This document shows positions 43,341 to 52,983 of a stretch of DNA of 64,000 nt, in pieces. Location of the stretch: positions 620,001-684,000 of the forward strand of contig NZ_CP030287.1 of NCBI RefSeq assembly GCF_003287935.1, in the 5' to 3' direction. Each line of letters begins with the position of its first letter. The stretch's first letter is position 1. The translations under genes and the position numbers were made by a program. The notes under the pieces are model-generated. The model was given only the letters and a program-made list of their open reading frames with translations, did not search any database and was not told the origin of the DNA. This stretch comes from Streptomyces sp. ICC1. GTDB lineage: Bacteria; Actinomycetota; Actinomycetes; Streptomycetales; Streptomycetaceae.

Positions 43341-44947
43341 CCTGGTGGCGGCACTCCGTCTGCTACGAGGTCTATCCCCGGTCCTTCGCCGACTCAGACG
43401 GCGACGGGACCGGCGACCTGCCGGGCGTGACCGAACACCTCGACCACCTCAGCGACCTGGGCGCAGACGCCGTGTGGATCACCCCCTGCTACCCGTCCCC
43501 GCTCGCCGACGGCGGCTACGACATCGCCGACTACACCGGCATCAGCCCGGACCTCGGCACTCTCGACGACTTCGACACGCTCACCGAGCGCGCCCACGAC
43601 CTCGGCTTGAAGGTCATCGTCGACCTGGTCCCCAACCACACCTCCGACTCCCACCCGTGGTTCCGCGACGCACTGGCGACAAAGCCGGGCTCCGCGGCCC
43701 GCGACCGCTACCTCTTGCGACCCGGCAAAGGACCAGGCGGCTCCCTGCCTCCCAACGACTGGCAGTCGGCTTTCGGCGGCCCAGCCTGGACCCGTATCGA
43801 CGCCGAGGACCACTGGTACCTCCATCTGCACGCACCCGAGCAGCCCGACCTCAACTGGCGCAATCCCCAGGTACGTTCTGACTTCACCGATGTGCTGCGC
43901 TTCTGGCTGGACCGGGGCGTAGACGGCTTCCGCGTCGATGTGGCGCACGCCCTATTCAAGGCTCAGGGGCTGCCGGACGCCGGCCCCGGCCAGCACCGGG
44001 ACCCCCTGCGTAACCACCTCATGCCCTACTACGACCAGGAGGAACTGCACCCCCTCTACCGCGAGTGGCGCACCCTCCTCGACACCCACCCTGCGCCGCC
44101 GGGCGCCGTGGACCCCAAGGACCGCGTCATGGTGGCCGAGTCCGCCGTCTTCGCACCGGACCGCCTCGCCCGGTACGTACGCCCGGACGAAATGCAGCAG
44201 GCCTTCAACTTCGCCTTCCTGGAAGCCCCCTGGCAGGCACAGGCACTGCGCCGAGTCATCGACGACTCCCTCGCGGCCACCGCCTCGGTCGGCGCACCCG
44301 TCGCCTGGGTCCTCTCCAGCCATGACGCGGTACGCCCCGTCACCCGCTACGGATCCGAGCTGCGGGCCCGCTCCGCGGCCCTGCTCATGCTGGCCCTTCC
44401 CGGAGCCGTCTGCCTCTACCAGGGCGAAGAACTCGGCCTGCCCCAGGCCTCTGTCCCCGACGACCGCATCCGCGACCCGCTCTGGGAACGCTCCGGACAC
44501 ACCGACCGAGGGCGCGACGGAGCTCGCGCCCCGATCCCCTGGTCCGGTAGCCGGCCGCCCTACGGCTTCACCACGGCCTCCCCGGACGACTGCTGGCTGC
44601 CCCAGCCGCAAGAGTGGGACACCCACACGGTCGAGGCCCAGCGGGCCGACCCGCACTCCACGCTCTCCCTCTACCGCAGCGCACTGCGCCTGCGCCGCGA
44701 CCACCCAGCCGACACCCACAGCGCCGCCCTGCGCTGGCACTCCGCTCCCGCCGACTCCTTTCTCGCCTTCCAACGCGGCGACTTGGCGTGCGCGGTGAAC
44801 CTCGGCCCGGACCCGCTGCCCCTCGACACCCTAGGCCTGCCGGGCCGCCCTGCAATAAGCAGCGCCCCTCTGCGCGGGCGCACCCTCCCGCCGGACGCCG
44901 CCGTCTGGCTCAGCACCACTCAAGAATGCGGTGATTCCCGTGACTGA
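43337..44947 (+). CDS. GH13 family alpha-glucosidase / oligo-1,6-glucosidase-like
   Basis: This 536-aa cytosolic (beta/alpha)8 enzyme starts at ATG 43337. Conserved GH13 regions: DLVPNHTSD (I), GVDGFRVDVAHAL with the nucleophile Asp (II), RVMVAESAVF with the acid/base Glu (III) and VLSSHDAVRP (IV). The opening YEVYPRSFADSDGDGTGDLPG is typical of oligosaccharide alpha-glucosidases. In this operon it would hydrolyse alpha-glucosides imported by the same transporter. Substrate linkage is unknown; a mixed glucose/mannose oligosaccharide is possible. Confidence 0.9.
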   Translation: MTWWRHSVCYEVYPRSFADSDGDGTGDLPGVTEHLDHLSDLGADAVWITPCYPSPLADGGYDIADYTGISPDLGTLDDFDTLTERAHDLGLKVIVDLVPNHTSDSHPWFRDALATKPGSAARDRYLLRPGKGPGGSLPPNDWQSAFGGPAWTRIDAEDHWYLHLHAPEQPDLNWRNPQVRSDFTDVLRFWLDRGVDGFRVDVAHALFKAQGLPDAGPGQHRDPLRNHLMPYYDQEELHPLYREWRTLLDTHPAPPGAVDPKDRVMVAESAVFAPDRLARYVRPDEMQQAFNFAFLEAPWQAQALRRVIDDSLAATASVGAPVAWVLSSHDAVRPVTRYGSELRARSAALLMLALPGAVCLYQGEELGLPQASVPDDRIRDPLWERSGHTDRGRDGARAPIPWSGSRPPYGFTTASPDDCWLPQPQEWDTHTVEAQRADPHSTLSLYRSALRLRRDHPADTHSAALRWHSAPADSFLAFQRGDLACAVNLGPDPLPLDTLGLPGRPAISSAPLRGRTLPPDAAVWLSTTQECGDSRD

Positions 44948-46301
44948 TCTGTCGCAGCTGGTGAAGGCCTACGACGTGCGGGGGGTGGTACCCGATCAGT
45001 GGGACGAGTCGCTGGCCGAACTGTTCGGGGCGGCGTTCGTACAGGTCGTGGGCACCGATGCAATCGTGATCGGACATGACATGCGGCCCTCTTCGCCCGG
45101 TCTGTCGGCGGCGTTCGCGCAGGGAGCGGCATGCCAGGGTGCGGACGTGACACTGATCGGACTGTGCTCGACGGATCAGCTGTACTACGCGTCGGGGGTG
45201 CTGGATCTGCCGGGAGCGATGTTCACCGCCTCCCACAACCCGGCCCGCTACAATGGGATCAAGATGTGCCGGGCGGGCGCCGCCCCGGTGGGCCAGGACA
45301 CCGGCCTCTCGCAGATCCGTGCACTGGTGGAGGCCTGGCAGGAATCGGGCGCCCCGACGCCGGCCGTGGTGACGGGCACGGTCATCACGGGCGACACCCT
45401 CGACGGCTACGCCGCCTACCTGCGCTCTCTGGTGGATCTGACGTCAATCCGCCCGCTGAAGGTGGTCGTGGACGCGGGCAACGGGATGGGCGGGCACACC
45501 GTGCCGACCGTGTTCGCGGGCCTGCCGCTGGACCTGGTGCCGATGTATTTCGAGCTGGACGGCACCTTCCCCAACCATGAGGCCAATCCGCTCGACCCGG
45601 CCAACATCGTGGATCTGCAGAATCGGGTCTGGGAAGAGAGCGCCGACCTGGGCATCGCTTTCGACGGGGACGCGGACCGCTGCTTCGTGGTCGACGAACA
45701 CGGCGACCCGGTGTCACCCTCGGCGATCACCGCGCTCGTGGCGGCCCGGGAGCTGGCCCGCAACGGCGGCTCCGGCGTCATCATCCACAACCTGATTACC
45801 TCCTGGTCCGTGCCAGAGGTGATCCGTGAGCACGGCGGCACCCCACTCCGCACCAGGGTGGGGCACTCCTTCATCAAACGGGAGATGGCCCAGGCCGGAG
45901 CGATCTTCGGCGGCGAACACTCCGCGCACTACTACTTCCGTGACTTCTGGAACGCCGACACCGGCATGCTCGCCGCGCTGCACGTGCTGGCGGCGCTGGG
46001 CAGCCAGGACGGGCCGCTGTCCGCGATGGTTGCCTCCTACGACCGCTACGCCGACTCGGGTGAGATCAACTCCACGGTCGACAACCAGAACGGCCGGCTG
46101 GCCGCCCTGAAGGCCGCCTACGCGGGCCGTGAGGGAATCACCCTCGACGAACTCGACGGGCTGACCGTGACAGCCGCCGACTGGTGGTTCAACGTCAGGC
46201 CCTCCAACACCGAGCCCCTGCTGCGGCTGAACGCAGAAGCACGTGACGCGGCCACCATGGCCAAGGTCCGCGACGAGGCACTAGAGATCATCCGAGGGTG
46301 A
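44931..46301 (+). CDS. manB: Phosphomannomutase / phosphoglucomutase
   Basis: This 456-aa alpha-D-phosphohexomutase has the active-site Ser loop FTASHNPARYNGIK, metal-binding FDGDADRCFVVD, sugar-specificity loop FGGEHSAHYYFRDF and phosphate site VRPSNTEPLLRL. It interconverts mannose-1-P and mannose-6-P (or glucose analogues). The GEHSAH loop fits PMM/PGM-type dual enzymes. GTG 44931 or the in-frame GTG 44940 could be the start; both overlap the GH13 stop. It would take the mannose-1-P made by the GH130 enzyme into central metabolism. Confidence 0.92.
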   Translation: MIPVTDLSQLVKAYDVRGVVPDQWDESLAELFGAAFVQVVGTDAIVIGHDMRPSSPGLSAAFAQGAACQGADVTLIGLCSTDQLYYASGVLDLPGAMFTASHNPARYNGIKMCRAGAAPVGQDTGLSQIRALVEAWQESGAPTPAVVTGTVITGDTLDGYAAYLRSLVDLTSIRPLKVVVDAGNGMGGHTVPTVFAGLPLDLVPMYFELDGTFPNHEANPLDPANIVDLQNRVWEESADLGIAFDGDADRCFVVDEHGDPVSPSAITALVAARELARNGGSGVIIHNLITSWSVPEVIREHGGTPLRTRVGHSFIKREMAQAGAIFGGEHSAHYYFRDFWNADTGMLAALHVLAALGSQDGPLSAMVASYDRYADSGEINSTVDNQNGRLAALKAAYAGREGITLDELDGLTVTAADWWFNVRPSNTEPLLRLNAEARDAATMAKVRDEALEIIRG

Positions 46302-46630
46302 GTGCGAGGGCCTGCGTTCTTGGCGTTCCTGTCGGATCCGTGAGTGTGGGTCTCACGGGTTGACGGCCTGGTAAGTGGGGTCGCTGACCGCCGAAGCCGA
46401 GTATGGCTCAGTGCCGCTCCGGATCTGACCCGCATCGAAGCTGACGCTCTTTCAGGCTGTCATTCCGGAGATTTGTCGACCCGGCCCGGGGCATCACAGC
46501 GCACAACCGGTCGGGCGCTTGAGAGCAAGTCAGGAGCCTGGGCGCCATGCCCTCGTCACTGCTCTGTCCTCCTGCTCGACTGGTGCGCGCTCCCCTGGGC
46601 AATCCGCGAGGAAGGGCCGGCACTGCCGCC
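46302..46630. other. Intergenic stretch without recognised genes
   Basis: This stretch lies after the mutase stop. A short inverted repeat gtgag-7 nt-ctcac sits near 46340 and is too weak to call a terminator. Open frames here are short and unrecognised. It leads into an IS110 fragment. Confidence 0.4.
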
Positions 46631-46720
46631 ATGACCGATCAGCGCCCGTACGTCTTTGGTGGGGCCGACACCCACACCGACACCCGTCACGCCGCCGGCT
46701 TCGACCAGCTCGGCCGGCAC
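46631..46720 (+). pseudogene. IS110-family transposase N-terminal fragment
   Basis: From ATG 46631 about 30 codons read VFGGADTHTDTRHAAGFDQL, the N-terminal DEDD motif region of IS110 transposases (usually [VI]GxDxHxxxHxxA). After about 46720 the similarity ends. It marks an old insertion between the sugar and urea operons. Confidence 0.6.
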
Positions 46721-46822
46721 CGGGGTCCCGGCCCATCTCGCCGATCGCCAGCCCTCAATATCTCCGGCTGTAGTACAAGGCGAACGCCTGCCGCCGAGTC
46801 GATGACTCACCTTTCCTGGAAT

Positions 46823-46859
46823 GCCCCCAGTATTGCGAATGTCTCGCAATAGTGGGGGC
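46823..46859. terminator. Long hairpin upstream of the urea transporter
   Basis: Arms of 16 bp at 46823-46838 and 46844-46859 pair with one mismatch around the loop atgtc. An AT-rich stretch follows (46860-46900). It could be a terminator insulating the urea operon, or a regulatory structure for it. The 190 bp from here to the GTG at 47048 contains no gene and must hold the promoter. Confidence 0.55.
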
Positions 46860-47047
46860 GGTAATAGTCGTAATTATTGATTCCTTTTCGGATCGGCCGA
46901 ATGGCGGCATGCCGGACTTGGATATTCTGCGTGTGGTGTTAGCGTCTTGATTCGCCGCCTCACTTTGTGACGCTCCGGGACGGCTTTGGTGTCCAGGCGC
47001 GCCGTGTTCGTGGCGGCCCGGCGAACGATTCACCAGGGGTGCGTACG

Positions 47048-48043
47048 GTGGCTGTAACACCTGATGCTGTGACGGACCCGCAGGGGTCCGGTCCCTCCGC
47101 CTCCGGTCTGGCTGATCGGCAGCCGATGAAGTTCGTGCTGGAGGTCCTGCGGGGTGTTGCCCAGGTGGACTTCATGCCGAGCGCCCTGTGCGGGTTGTTC
47201 TTCGTCGCGGCGTTGTTCGCGTCGGGTTGGCAGTTCGGCCTGTACGGGCTGCTCGGCGCCGCGGTGGGAACCGCGACCGCCTATCTGCTCGGCATCGACC
47301 GCAAGTTGGTCGCCGCGGGTCTGCGCGGCTTCAACGGCTGTCTGGTCGCCACGGCCTTCGCTGTCTTTCTCGGTGCCGGCCATCTCTCCACCTTTCTTCT
47401 CGCCGTGGCCGGTTCGAGTCTGGTGGTCGTGGTGACATCAGCGGTGGCGACGTTCATGAGCTCGTGGAACCTTCCCACCTTTACTCTGCCCTTCTGCCTG
47501 GTGGCGTCCGTCATGACCGTCGCGGCACCCGGCTTCGCGAATGTGTGGCACGCGGGCCAAGACCTCGCGGCCCTTCCTGAAGCCGCCAGCGGAACCAGCT
47601 CGCTCAGCTGGAGCGACATCTGGCACGGTTTTCTGGCGAATGTCGGCCAGATCTTCTTCATGCCGCAGTGGTACGTCGGGCTGCTCTTCCTGGCCGGGAT
47701 TTTCGTGGCGAACCGGCTGGCCGGGGCGATGGCCTGCGTCGGCAGTGCGACTGGTCTGCTCGTCTCCTGGATGCTTGGCGCCCCGGCCGCGGGCGTCGCC
47801 CAGGGACTGATGGGCTACAACGCGGTGCTGGTTGCCATGGCGCTGTGCGGGGTGTTCGTCGCTCCCAGCGCCGTCAGCTTCGCCTACGCGGTCGCGGGCG
47901 CCGGCGCGGCGACCGCGCTGACCTCGGCGATGAACTCCTTCTTCGGGCCCTTCGGCGGTCACACCTTCACCTGGCCGTTCGTCCTGACGTCCATCGTCTT
48001 CCTCGCTGCGGTCCCGGCTATCCCCCGGCTGCGCCGCACGTGA
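47048..48043 (+). CDS. yut: Urea transporter (UT family)
   Basis: This 331-aa membrane protein has two homologous halves. Each contains the UT signature: GLRGFNGCLVATAFAVFLGA and later QGLMGYNAVLVAMALCGVF (LxGYN and FNG types). UT proteins are passive, urea-selective channels. GTG 47048 follows caccagggg well; a GTG at 47039 is possible. It starts 96 bp before ureA, so uptake of urea and its hydrolysis are encoded in one direction. Confidence 0.88.
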   Translation: MAVTPDAVTDPQGSGPSASGLADRQPMKFVLEVLRGVAQVDFMPSALCGLFFVAALFASGWQFGLYGLLGAAVGTATAYLLGIDRKLVAAGLRGFNGCLVATAFAVFLGAGHLSTFLLAVAGSSLVVVVTSAVATFMSSWNLPTFTLPFCLVASVMTVAAPGFANVWHAGQDLAALPEAASGTSSLSWSDIWHGFLANVGQIFFMPQWYVGLLFLAGIFVANRLAGAMACVGSATGLLVSWMLGAPAAGVAQGLMGYNAVLVAMALCGVFVAPSAVSFAYAVAGAGAATALTSAMNSFFGPFGGHTFTWPFVLTSIVFLAAVPAIPRLRRT

Positions 48044-48139
48044 ACCACCTCTGAACCGCACCTGTGTTCCTGATCCGGCCTCCCCAGAGCCCGGAGGCCC
48101 CTGAAGTGTCCGAAACGTGCCTGAAAGTGAGTGTGGCCG

Positions 48140-48445
48140 ATGAATCTCGCTCCCCGTGAGATGGACAAGCTCTGGATCTACGTCGTGGCCGACCTGGCGC
48201 GTAAGCGGCGGGACCGGGGCGTCAAGCTCAACTTCAGCGAAGCCTGCGCGTTGATCAGCGAGGCCATCCTGGAGGGCGCGCGAGACGGCAAGACCGTGGC
48301 CGAGTGCATGGAACTGGGCAAGCAGGTGGTCAGCGGCGCGGACGTCATGAACGGCGTCCGCGGCATGCTGCCGCTGCTGCAGGTCGAGGCCGCGTTCGTC
48401 GACGGCACCAAGCTGGTCTCCTGCCACGATCCGGTCGGCGCGTGA
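48140..48445 (+). CDS. ureA: Urease gamma subunit
   Basis: This 101-aa protein has the expected length for UreA. Motifs: MNLAPREMDKLWIYVVADLA, RGVKLNFSEACALISEAILE, GKQVVSGADVMNGV and VEAAFVDGTKLVS. It forms the UreABC heterotrimer with the beta and alpha subunits. The next gene starts inside its stop (GTGA), so the operon is translationally coupled, although that gene is not ureB as would be usual. Confidence 0.96.
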   Translation: MNLAPREMDKLWIYVVADLARKRRDRGVKLNFSEACALISEAILEGARDGKTVAECMELGKQVVSGADVMNGVRGMLPLLQVEAAFVDGTKLVSCHDPVGA

Positions 48446-49293
48446 CGACCACCCTCCCCGCCTGGACACCGGTACCGAGCCGGACAGGGCACGTGGTCCT
48501 GGTCGGCGGACACGAAAGCCGCGGGGGAGCGGACCTGGCGGCGTGGGCTGCTCCCGGGGGGCGTGAAGTGACCGGTGCCGGACGCCCCCTCACTGAAATG
48601 GTGCGGCGCGTCCTGGCCGACAGTGGCCAGGACCGGGTGTGTGTGGTGCCGATGACCCTCGGCCGCGACCCCAGGCTGGTTGCCGACACTGCTCGCTCCC
48701 TCCAGTGGATCGCCCAGGACGGGGAGGCGAACCGGGGCCGGATCGTCCTGTCCGATCCGTTCGGCAGCATGGACCACCTGGTGGGCTGGCTACGGGCCGC
48801 AGCGGGCGGCGCACCGCGCACCGCCGCTACGGCCGTCCTGGTCACCGCGCCGGCGGCCGGTCCGTTCGAGGACGCGGACCTGTTCCGTGTCGCCCGCCTG
48901 GTGCGCCAGTACGGCCACCACCGATGGGTGGAAGTCGCCTTCGACTGCGGTGACCCCGACGTCGCGGAAGGCATCGATCGCTGCCGTCTCCTGGGCGCCG
49001 ACCGTATCGCCACCGTGCGCGCGGCATTCGGGCCGCCCCCGCCCGGGGCCGTCACCGACACACCGGACACCACGGACCTCGGCCCGCTGCTGAGCCGGGC
49101 AGCGGTCGACGGGATCCTCAGCGCCCGCTGCGCCGACGCCCTCCATCGACTGGCCCATGGCGACGACGGCATCGCGGCAGGCCTGGACGCCGAACACGGG
49201 CACGGCTTCGCCCACACCCACGGCCCCGGCGGCCACCACACCCACGGGCCCACAGCCACCCCCGAGCACGGGCACGATCACTCGCACGTCTGA
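48442..49293 (+). CDS. CbiX-like metal chelatase protein with His-rich tail, in urease operon
   Basis: This 283-aa protein starts at GTG 48442, overlapping ureA. It resembles CbiX/SirB-type sirohydrochlorin chelatases: GHVVLVGGHESRGGADLAAW at the N-terminus, VVPMTLGRDPRLVADTAR, and a second half with ADLFRVARLVRQYGHHRWVE and GADRIATV. The C-terminal 32 residues are a His/Gly tail (EHGHGFAHTHGPGGHHTHG ... HGHDHSHV) with about ten His, as in nickel-storing UreE or HypB tails. The operon lacks ureE. It may therefore bind and deliver nickel to the urease maturation complex, or insert nickel or cobalt elsewhere. This role is inferred from location and tail. Confidence 0.75.
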   Translation: MTTTLPAWTPVPSRTGHVVLVGGHESRGGADLAAWAAPGGREVTGAGRPLTEMVRRVLADSGQDRVCVVPMTLGRDPRLVADTARSLQWIAQDGEANRGRIVLSDPFGSMDHLVGWLRAAAGGAPRTAATAVLVTAPAAGPFEDADLFRVARLVRQYGHHRWVEVAFDCGDPDVAEGIDRCRLLGADRIATVRAAFGPPPPGAVTDTPDTTDLGPLLSRAAVDGILSARCADALHRLAHGDDGIAAGLDAEHGHGFAHTHGPGGHHTHGPTATPEHGHDHSHV

Positions 49294-49338
49294 GACGGCA
49301 CGCACCCCCCAGTCCCCCTCCGGAAGGGAAGTACCACC

Positions 49339-49824
49339 ATGTCAGGTGGCGCCACATACCTTTACGGCGAAGGCTCCGTAGAGATCAACGCCGGCCGCCG
49401 CAAGGCCAAGGTCACCGTTTCCAACACCGGTGACCGCGCCGTCCAGGTCGGCTCGCACTACCACTTCTTCGAGGTCAACCGAGCACTCGATTTCGACCGC
49501 AACGCCGCCTACGGCATGCACCTCGACCTCCCCGCCGGCACCGGCGTCCGCTTCGAGCCGGGCGACACCCGCGAGGTCGAACTCACCGCCTACAGCGGCC
49601 ACGGCCGCCTCATCGGCTTCAGCTCCCTCGTCGACGGCGGTCTCGGCTCCGCCGACACCCGCATCCGCGCGCTGCGCCGGGCGGTCGAACTCGGCTTCAA
49701 GGGCGCCCGCATCGAGGACGTCCACGCCGAGACCGAGCCCCGCGCGGCCGGCGCCGGGGACAGCCACGACGCCAAGGCCGAGGACGGCAAGAAGAGCAAG
49801 TCCCACAAGAAGGGCGACAAGTAG
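49339..49824 (+). CDS. ureB: Urease beta subunit with charged tail
   Basis: This 161-aa protein has the UreB core (residues 1 to about 105): [60 protein letters not shown]. Residues from about 110 continue beyond the usual UreB end with an extension that finishes in a Lys/Asp-rich tail ([13 protein letters not shown]). The start is ATG 49339 after ggaaggga. It is separate from ureA, unlike fused ureAB in some bacteria. Confidence 0.93.
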   Translation: MSGGATYLYGEGSVEINAGRRKAKVTVSNTGDRAVQVGSHYHFFEVNRALDFDRNAAYGMHLDLPAGTGVRFEPGDTREVELTAYSGHGRLIGFSSLVDGGLGSADTRIRALRRAVELGFKGARIEDVHAETEPRAAGAGDSHDAKAEDGKKSKSHKKGDK

Positions 49825-49826
49825 AG

Positions 49827-51551
49827 ATGGCTGTCCTGAGCCGCAAGCAGTACACCGACCTGTTCGGTCCGACCGTCGGCGACCGCTTCCACCTGGCGGA
49901 CACCAATCTGGTCGTCGAGGTCGAGAAGGACCACAACGAGGGCCACTACGGCGACGAGGCCGTCTACGGCGGCGGCAAGGGCATCCGCGACGGCATGGCC
50001 CAGGACCCGCAGGCCACGAACCTGCAGGGGGCCCTCGACCTGGTCATCACCAACGTGGTGGTCATGGACGCGATCCTGGGTGTGGTCAAGGGCGACCTCG
50101 GCATCAAGGACGGGTTCATCGCGGGTCTCGGCAAGTCCGGCAACCCGCACACCCAGTCCGGGGTCCACCCCAAGCTGGTCATCGGGCCCGGCACCGAGGT
50201 CATCTCCGGCGAGCACCTGATCGCCACGGCCGGCGGCATCGACACCCACATCCACTTCATCGCCCCGCAGCAGGCCGAGCACGGTCTGTCCAACGGCATC
50301 ACCACGCTCATCGGCGGCGGCACCGGCCCCTCCGACGGCACCAACGGCACCACGTGCACGCCGGGACCGTGGAACATCGGCCGGATGTACCAGGCCGTCG
50401 AGGACATGCCGGTCAATGTCGGCCTGCTGGGCAAGGGCAACGGCTCGCTGCCGGAAGCGCTGATCGAGCAGGTCGAGGCGGGCGTCTGCGGCCTGAAGGT
50501 GCACGAGGACTGGGGCACCACCCCCGCGGCCCTGAGCAAGGCCCTGGACGTGGCCGACGCCTACGACGTCCAGGTCGCGGTGCACACCGACACCCTGAAC
50601 GAGTCCGGCTTCTTCGAGGACACCCGCTCGGCCATCGACGGGCGCACCATCCACACCTTCCACACCGAGGGCGCGGGCGGCGGTCACGCTCCCGACATCA
50701 TGCGGGTCGCGGGCGAACCCAACGTCCTGCCGTCCTCGACCAACCCGACGCTGCCGTACACGGTGAACTCCGTCGACGAGCTGCTCGACATGGTGATGGT
50801 CTGCCACCACCTCTCGCACGACATCCCGGAGGACGTCTCCTTCGCGGACTCCCGGGTGCGCGCCGAGACGATCGCCGCCGAGACCGTGCTGCACGACGAG
50901 GGGGTCATCTCGATCTTCTCCTCCGACTCCCAGGCCATGGGGCGGATCGGCGAGTCCTGGACCAGGGCCTTCCAGACCGCGCACCACTGCAAGGACCAGC
51001 GCGGGAAGCTCGACGGCGACACCGAGCGCAACGACAACTTCCGCGTACTGCGCTACCTCGCCAAGATCACGATCAACCCGGCGATCGCCTCGGGCACGGC
51101 CGACCACATCGGCTCCCTGGAGGCGGGCAAGCTCGCCGACGTCGTGCTGTGGCCGATCGGCTCCTTCGCCGCCAAGCCGAAGATGGTCATCAAGGGCGGA
51201 CTGATCAACTGGGCGCTGATGGGTGACCCGAACGCCTCGCTCCCGACCCCGCAACCGGTCTACTACCGGCCGATGTTCGGCGCGTACGGCAAGGCCAAGC
51301 AGGCCACCCGGGTCTCCTTCATGTCACAGGCCGCCATCGACCTCGGCGTTCCGCAGAAGCTCGGCCTGGACAGCAGGGTCCTGCCGGTCAGGCACTGCCG
51401 CACGGTCGGCAAGCAGCACATGGTCCGCAACGACGCCCTCCCGGAGATCACTGTCGACCCGGAGACCTACAAGGTCGCCCTCGACGGGGTGCCGGCCACC
51501 ATCGAACCGGCTCGGGAACTTCCCCTGAACCACCTGTTCTACCTGGTATGA
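49827..51551 (+). CDS. ureC: Urease alpha (catalytic) subunit
   Basis: This 574-aa protein has all nickel ligands: THIHF (two His), the carbamylated Lys in [10 protein letters not shown], His in [13 protein letters not shown] and [13 protein letters not shown], and the metal Asp in [12 protein letters not shown]. The flap Cys is in MVCHHLSHD. It hydrolyses urea to ammonia and carbamate, yielding ammonia and CO2. ATG 49827 lies two bases past the ureB stop, and its stop overlaps ureF (ATGA). Confidence 0.97.
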   Translation: MAVLSRKQYTDLFGPTVGDRFHLADTNLVVEVEKDHNEGHYGDEAVYGGGKGIRDGMAQDPQATNLQGALDLVITNVVVMDAILGVVKGDLGIKDGFIAGLGKSGNPHTQSGVHPKLVIGPGTEVISGEHLIATAGGIDTHIHFIAPQQAEHGLSNGITTLIGGGTGPSDGTNGTTCTPGPWNIGRMYQAVEDMPVNVGLLGKGNGSLPEALIEQVEAGVCGLKVHEDWGTTPAALSKALDVADAYDVQVAVHTDTLNESGFFEDTRSAIDGRTIHTFHTEGAGGGHAPDIMRVAGEPNVLPSSTNPTLPYTVNSVDELLDMVMVCHHLSHDIPEDVSFADSRVRAETIAAETVLHDEGVISIFSSDSQAMGRIGESWTRAFQTAHHCKDQRGKLDGDTERNDNFRVLRYLAKITINPAIASGTADHIGSLEAGKLADVVLWPIGSFAAKPKMVIKGGLINWALMGDPNASLPTPQPVYYRPMFGAYGKAKQATRVSFMSQAAIDLGVPQKLGLDSRVLPVRHCRTVGKQHMVRNDALPEITVDPETYKVALDGVPATIEPARELPLNHLFYLV

Positions 51552-52264
51552 GCAATGCCGTGAAACCCCTGGCCGTGGCTTCGGTACAGGCCCTGCTGGT
51601 CAGCCTCCAGCTCACCGACTCGGCCTTTCCCAGCGGCTTCTACACGCTCTCCCACGGCCTGGAGGGCTACGCCCAGGCCAAGGCCGTGACCCCCGAGGGC
51701 GTACCGGGGCTGCTGGCCGACCTGCTGCGGCATTCGGTGGGGCCTTCCGACGCCACCGCGCTGGCGCTGGCCCACCGGGCCGCGCTGGCCGGGGACTGGG
51801 AGGCGCTGGCCGAGACCGACCAGCGGCTGAACGCGGCCAAGCTGAACGAGGGGCTGCGCCGCGCCGCCACCCGTACCGGCCGCCAGTTGCTGGACATCGC
51901 CCGTGAGTGCGTCGGCGGGGAGCCCCTCGAACGGTACGCGGAGCTCGTGGCCGCCAAGCGGGCTCCCGGCTCGCAGGCCGTGGCCGCCGGGGTCGCGTAC
52001 GCGGCCGCCGGGGTCCCGGCCGAACAGGCTGTCGTGAGCGATCTGTTCGCGTACTCGGCCAGCTTCACCGGCGCCGCGCTGCGGCTGCGGCTCACGGACC
52101 ACCGCAAGGCACAGGTGGTGCTGCGCGGGATCGCACCCGTCATCGAGGAGGTGGCGGAGGCCGCCCTGCGCCGCGAACTCGCAGATCTCGGCGGGTGCGT
52201 TCCGATGGCAGATGTGATGTCGGGCCGTCACGAGCGGGCAGAGGCACGGCTGTTCGCCACCTGA
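51548..52264 (+). CDS. ureF: Urease accessory protein UreF
   Basis: This 238-aa mainly helical protein has the UreF opening [25 protein letters not shown] and the later block [16 protein letters not shown]. UreF acts with UreG and UreD (UreH) as the urease activation complex, gating nickel and CO2 delivery to the active site. It overlaps ureC by ATGA. After it there is a 95-bp gap with a heptamer repeat before ureG. Confidence 0.93.
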   Translation: MSNAVKPLAVASVQALLVSLQLTDSAFPSGFYTLSHGLEGYAQAKAVTPEGVPGLLADLLRHSVGPSDATALALAHRAALAGDWEALAETDQRLNAAKLNEGLRRAATRTGRQLLDIARECVGGEPLERYAELVAAKRAPGSQAVAAGVAYAAAGVPAEQAVVSDLFAYSASFTGAALRLRLTDHRKAQVVLRGIAPVIEEVAEAALRRELADLGGCVPMADVMSGRHERAEARLFAT

Positions 52265-52315
52265 GATGCGCCGGATCGCCAACCGGCAGGTACTCCAACC
52301 CGCTCGACCCTTGTT

Positions 52316-52343
52316 ATCCGGAATCCGAAATCCGAAATCCAGA
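52316..52343. repeat. Four tandem heptamers before ureG
   Basis: atccgga, atccgaa, atccgaa and atccaga follow head to tail; the last merges into the agaagg upstream of ureG. Slippage in this short array could change ribosome-binding-site spacing. Function is speculative. Confidence 0.6.
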
Positions 52344-52359
52344 AGGCATGTGACTTGTG

Positions 52360-52983
52360 ATGAACGAGGACAACGTCCTGCGCGTCGGCGTCGGCGGCCC
52401 CGTCGGCTCCGGCAAGACGGCGCTGATCGAGGCCCTGGTGCCGGTGCTCATCGCGCGCGGCCACCGGCCCGCCGTGATCACGAACGACATCTACACCCAG
52501 GAGGACGCCCATCACGTACGCCGCACCCTGGCCGGGGTGCTCGACCCCGAGCGCGTCGTGGGCGTGGAGACCGGCGCGTGCCCGCACACCGCCGTGCGCG
52601 ACGACCCGACGATGAACCTGGCCGCGGGCGCCGAGATGCTGGAGCGGTTCCCCGATGTCGACACCCTGCTCTACGAGTCGGGCGGCGACAACCTCACCCT
52701 CACCTTCAGCCCGGTCCTGGTCGACCTCTTCCTCTTCGTCCTGGACACCGCCGAGGGCGAGAAGATGCCCCGCAAGCGCGGCCCCGGCATCACCGAGTCC
52801 GACCTGCTGGTCATCAACAAGATCGACATTGCCCAGTACGTGCGCTGCGACCTCGGAGTGATGGAGCGCGACGCCCACCACGTGCGCGAGGGGCGCCCCG
52901 TCGTCCTGACCAACTGCCTCACCGGGCAGGGACTGGAGGAGATCGCGACCTTCATCGAGTCCTTCCGCCGGGTACCGGCGTGA
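52360..52983 (+). CDS. ureG: Urease accessory GTPase UreG
   Basis: This 207-aa SIMIBI GTPase has P-loop GVGGPVGSGKTALIEALVPV, the nickel-binding CPH motif (GACPHTAVRDDPTMN) and NKIDIAQY. UreG hydrolyses GTP to drive nickel insertion with UreF and UreD. ATG 52360 follows the in-frame GTG 52357; either could initiate. It overlaps ureD by GTGA. Usually UreE supplies its nickel; no ureE is present here. Confidence 0.95.
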   Translation: MNEDNVLRVGVGGPVGSGKTALIEALVPVLIARGHRPAVITNDIYTQEDAHHVRRTLAGVLDPERVVGVETGACPHTAVRDDPTMNLAAGAEMLERFPDVDTLLYESGGDNLTLTFSPVLVDLFLFVLDTAEGEKMPRKRGPGITESDLLVINKIDIAQYVRCDLGVMERDAHHVREGRPVVLTNCLTGQGLEEIATFIESFRRVPA

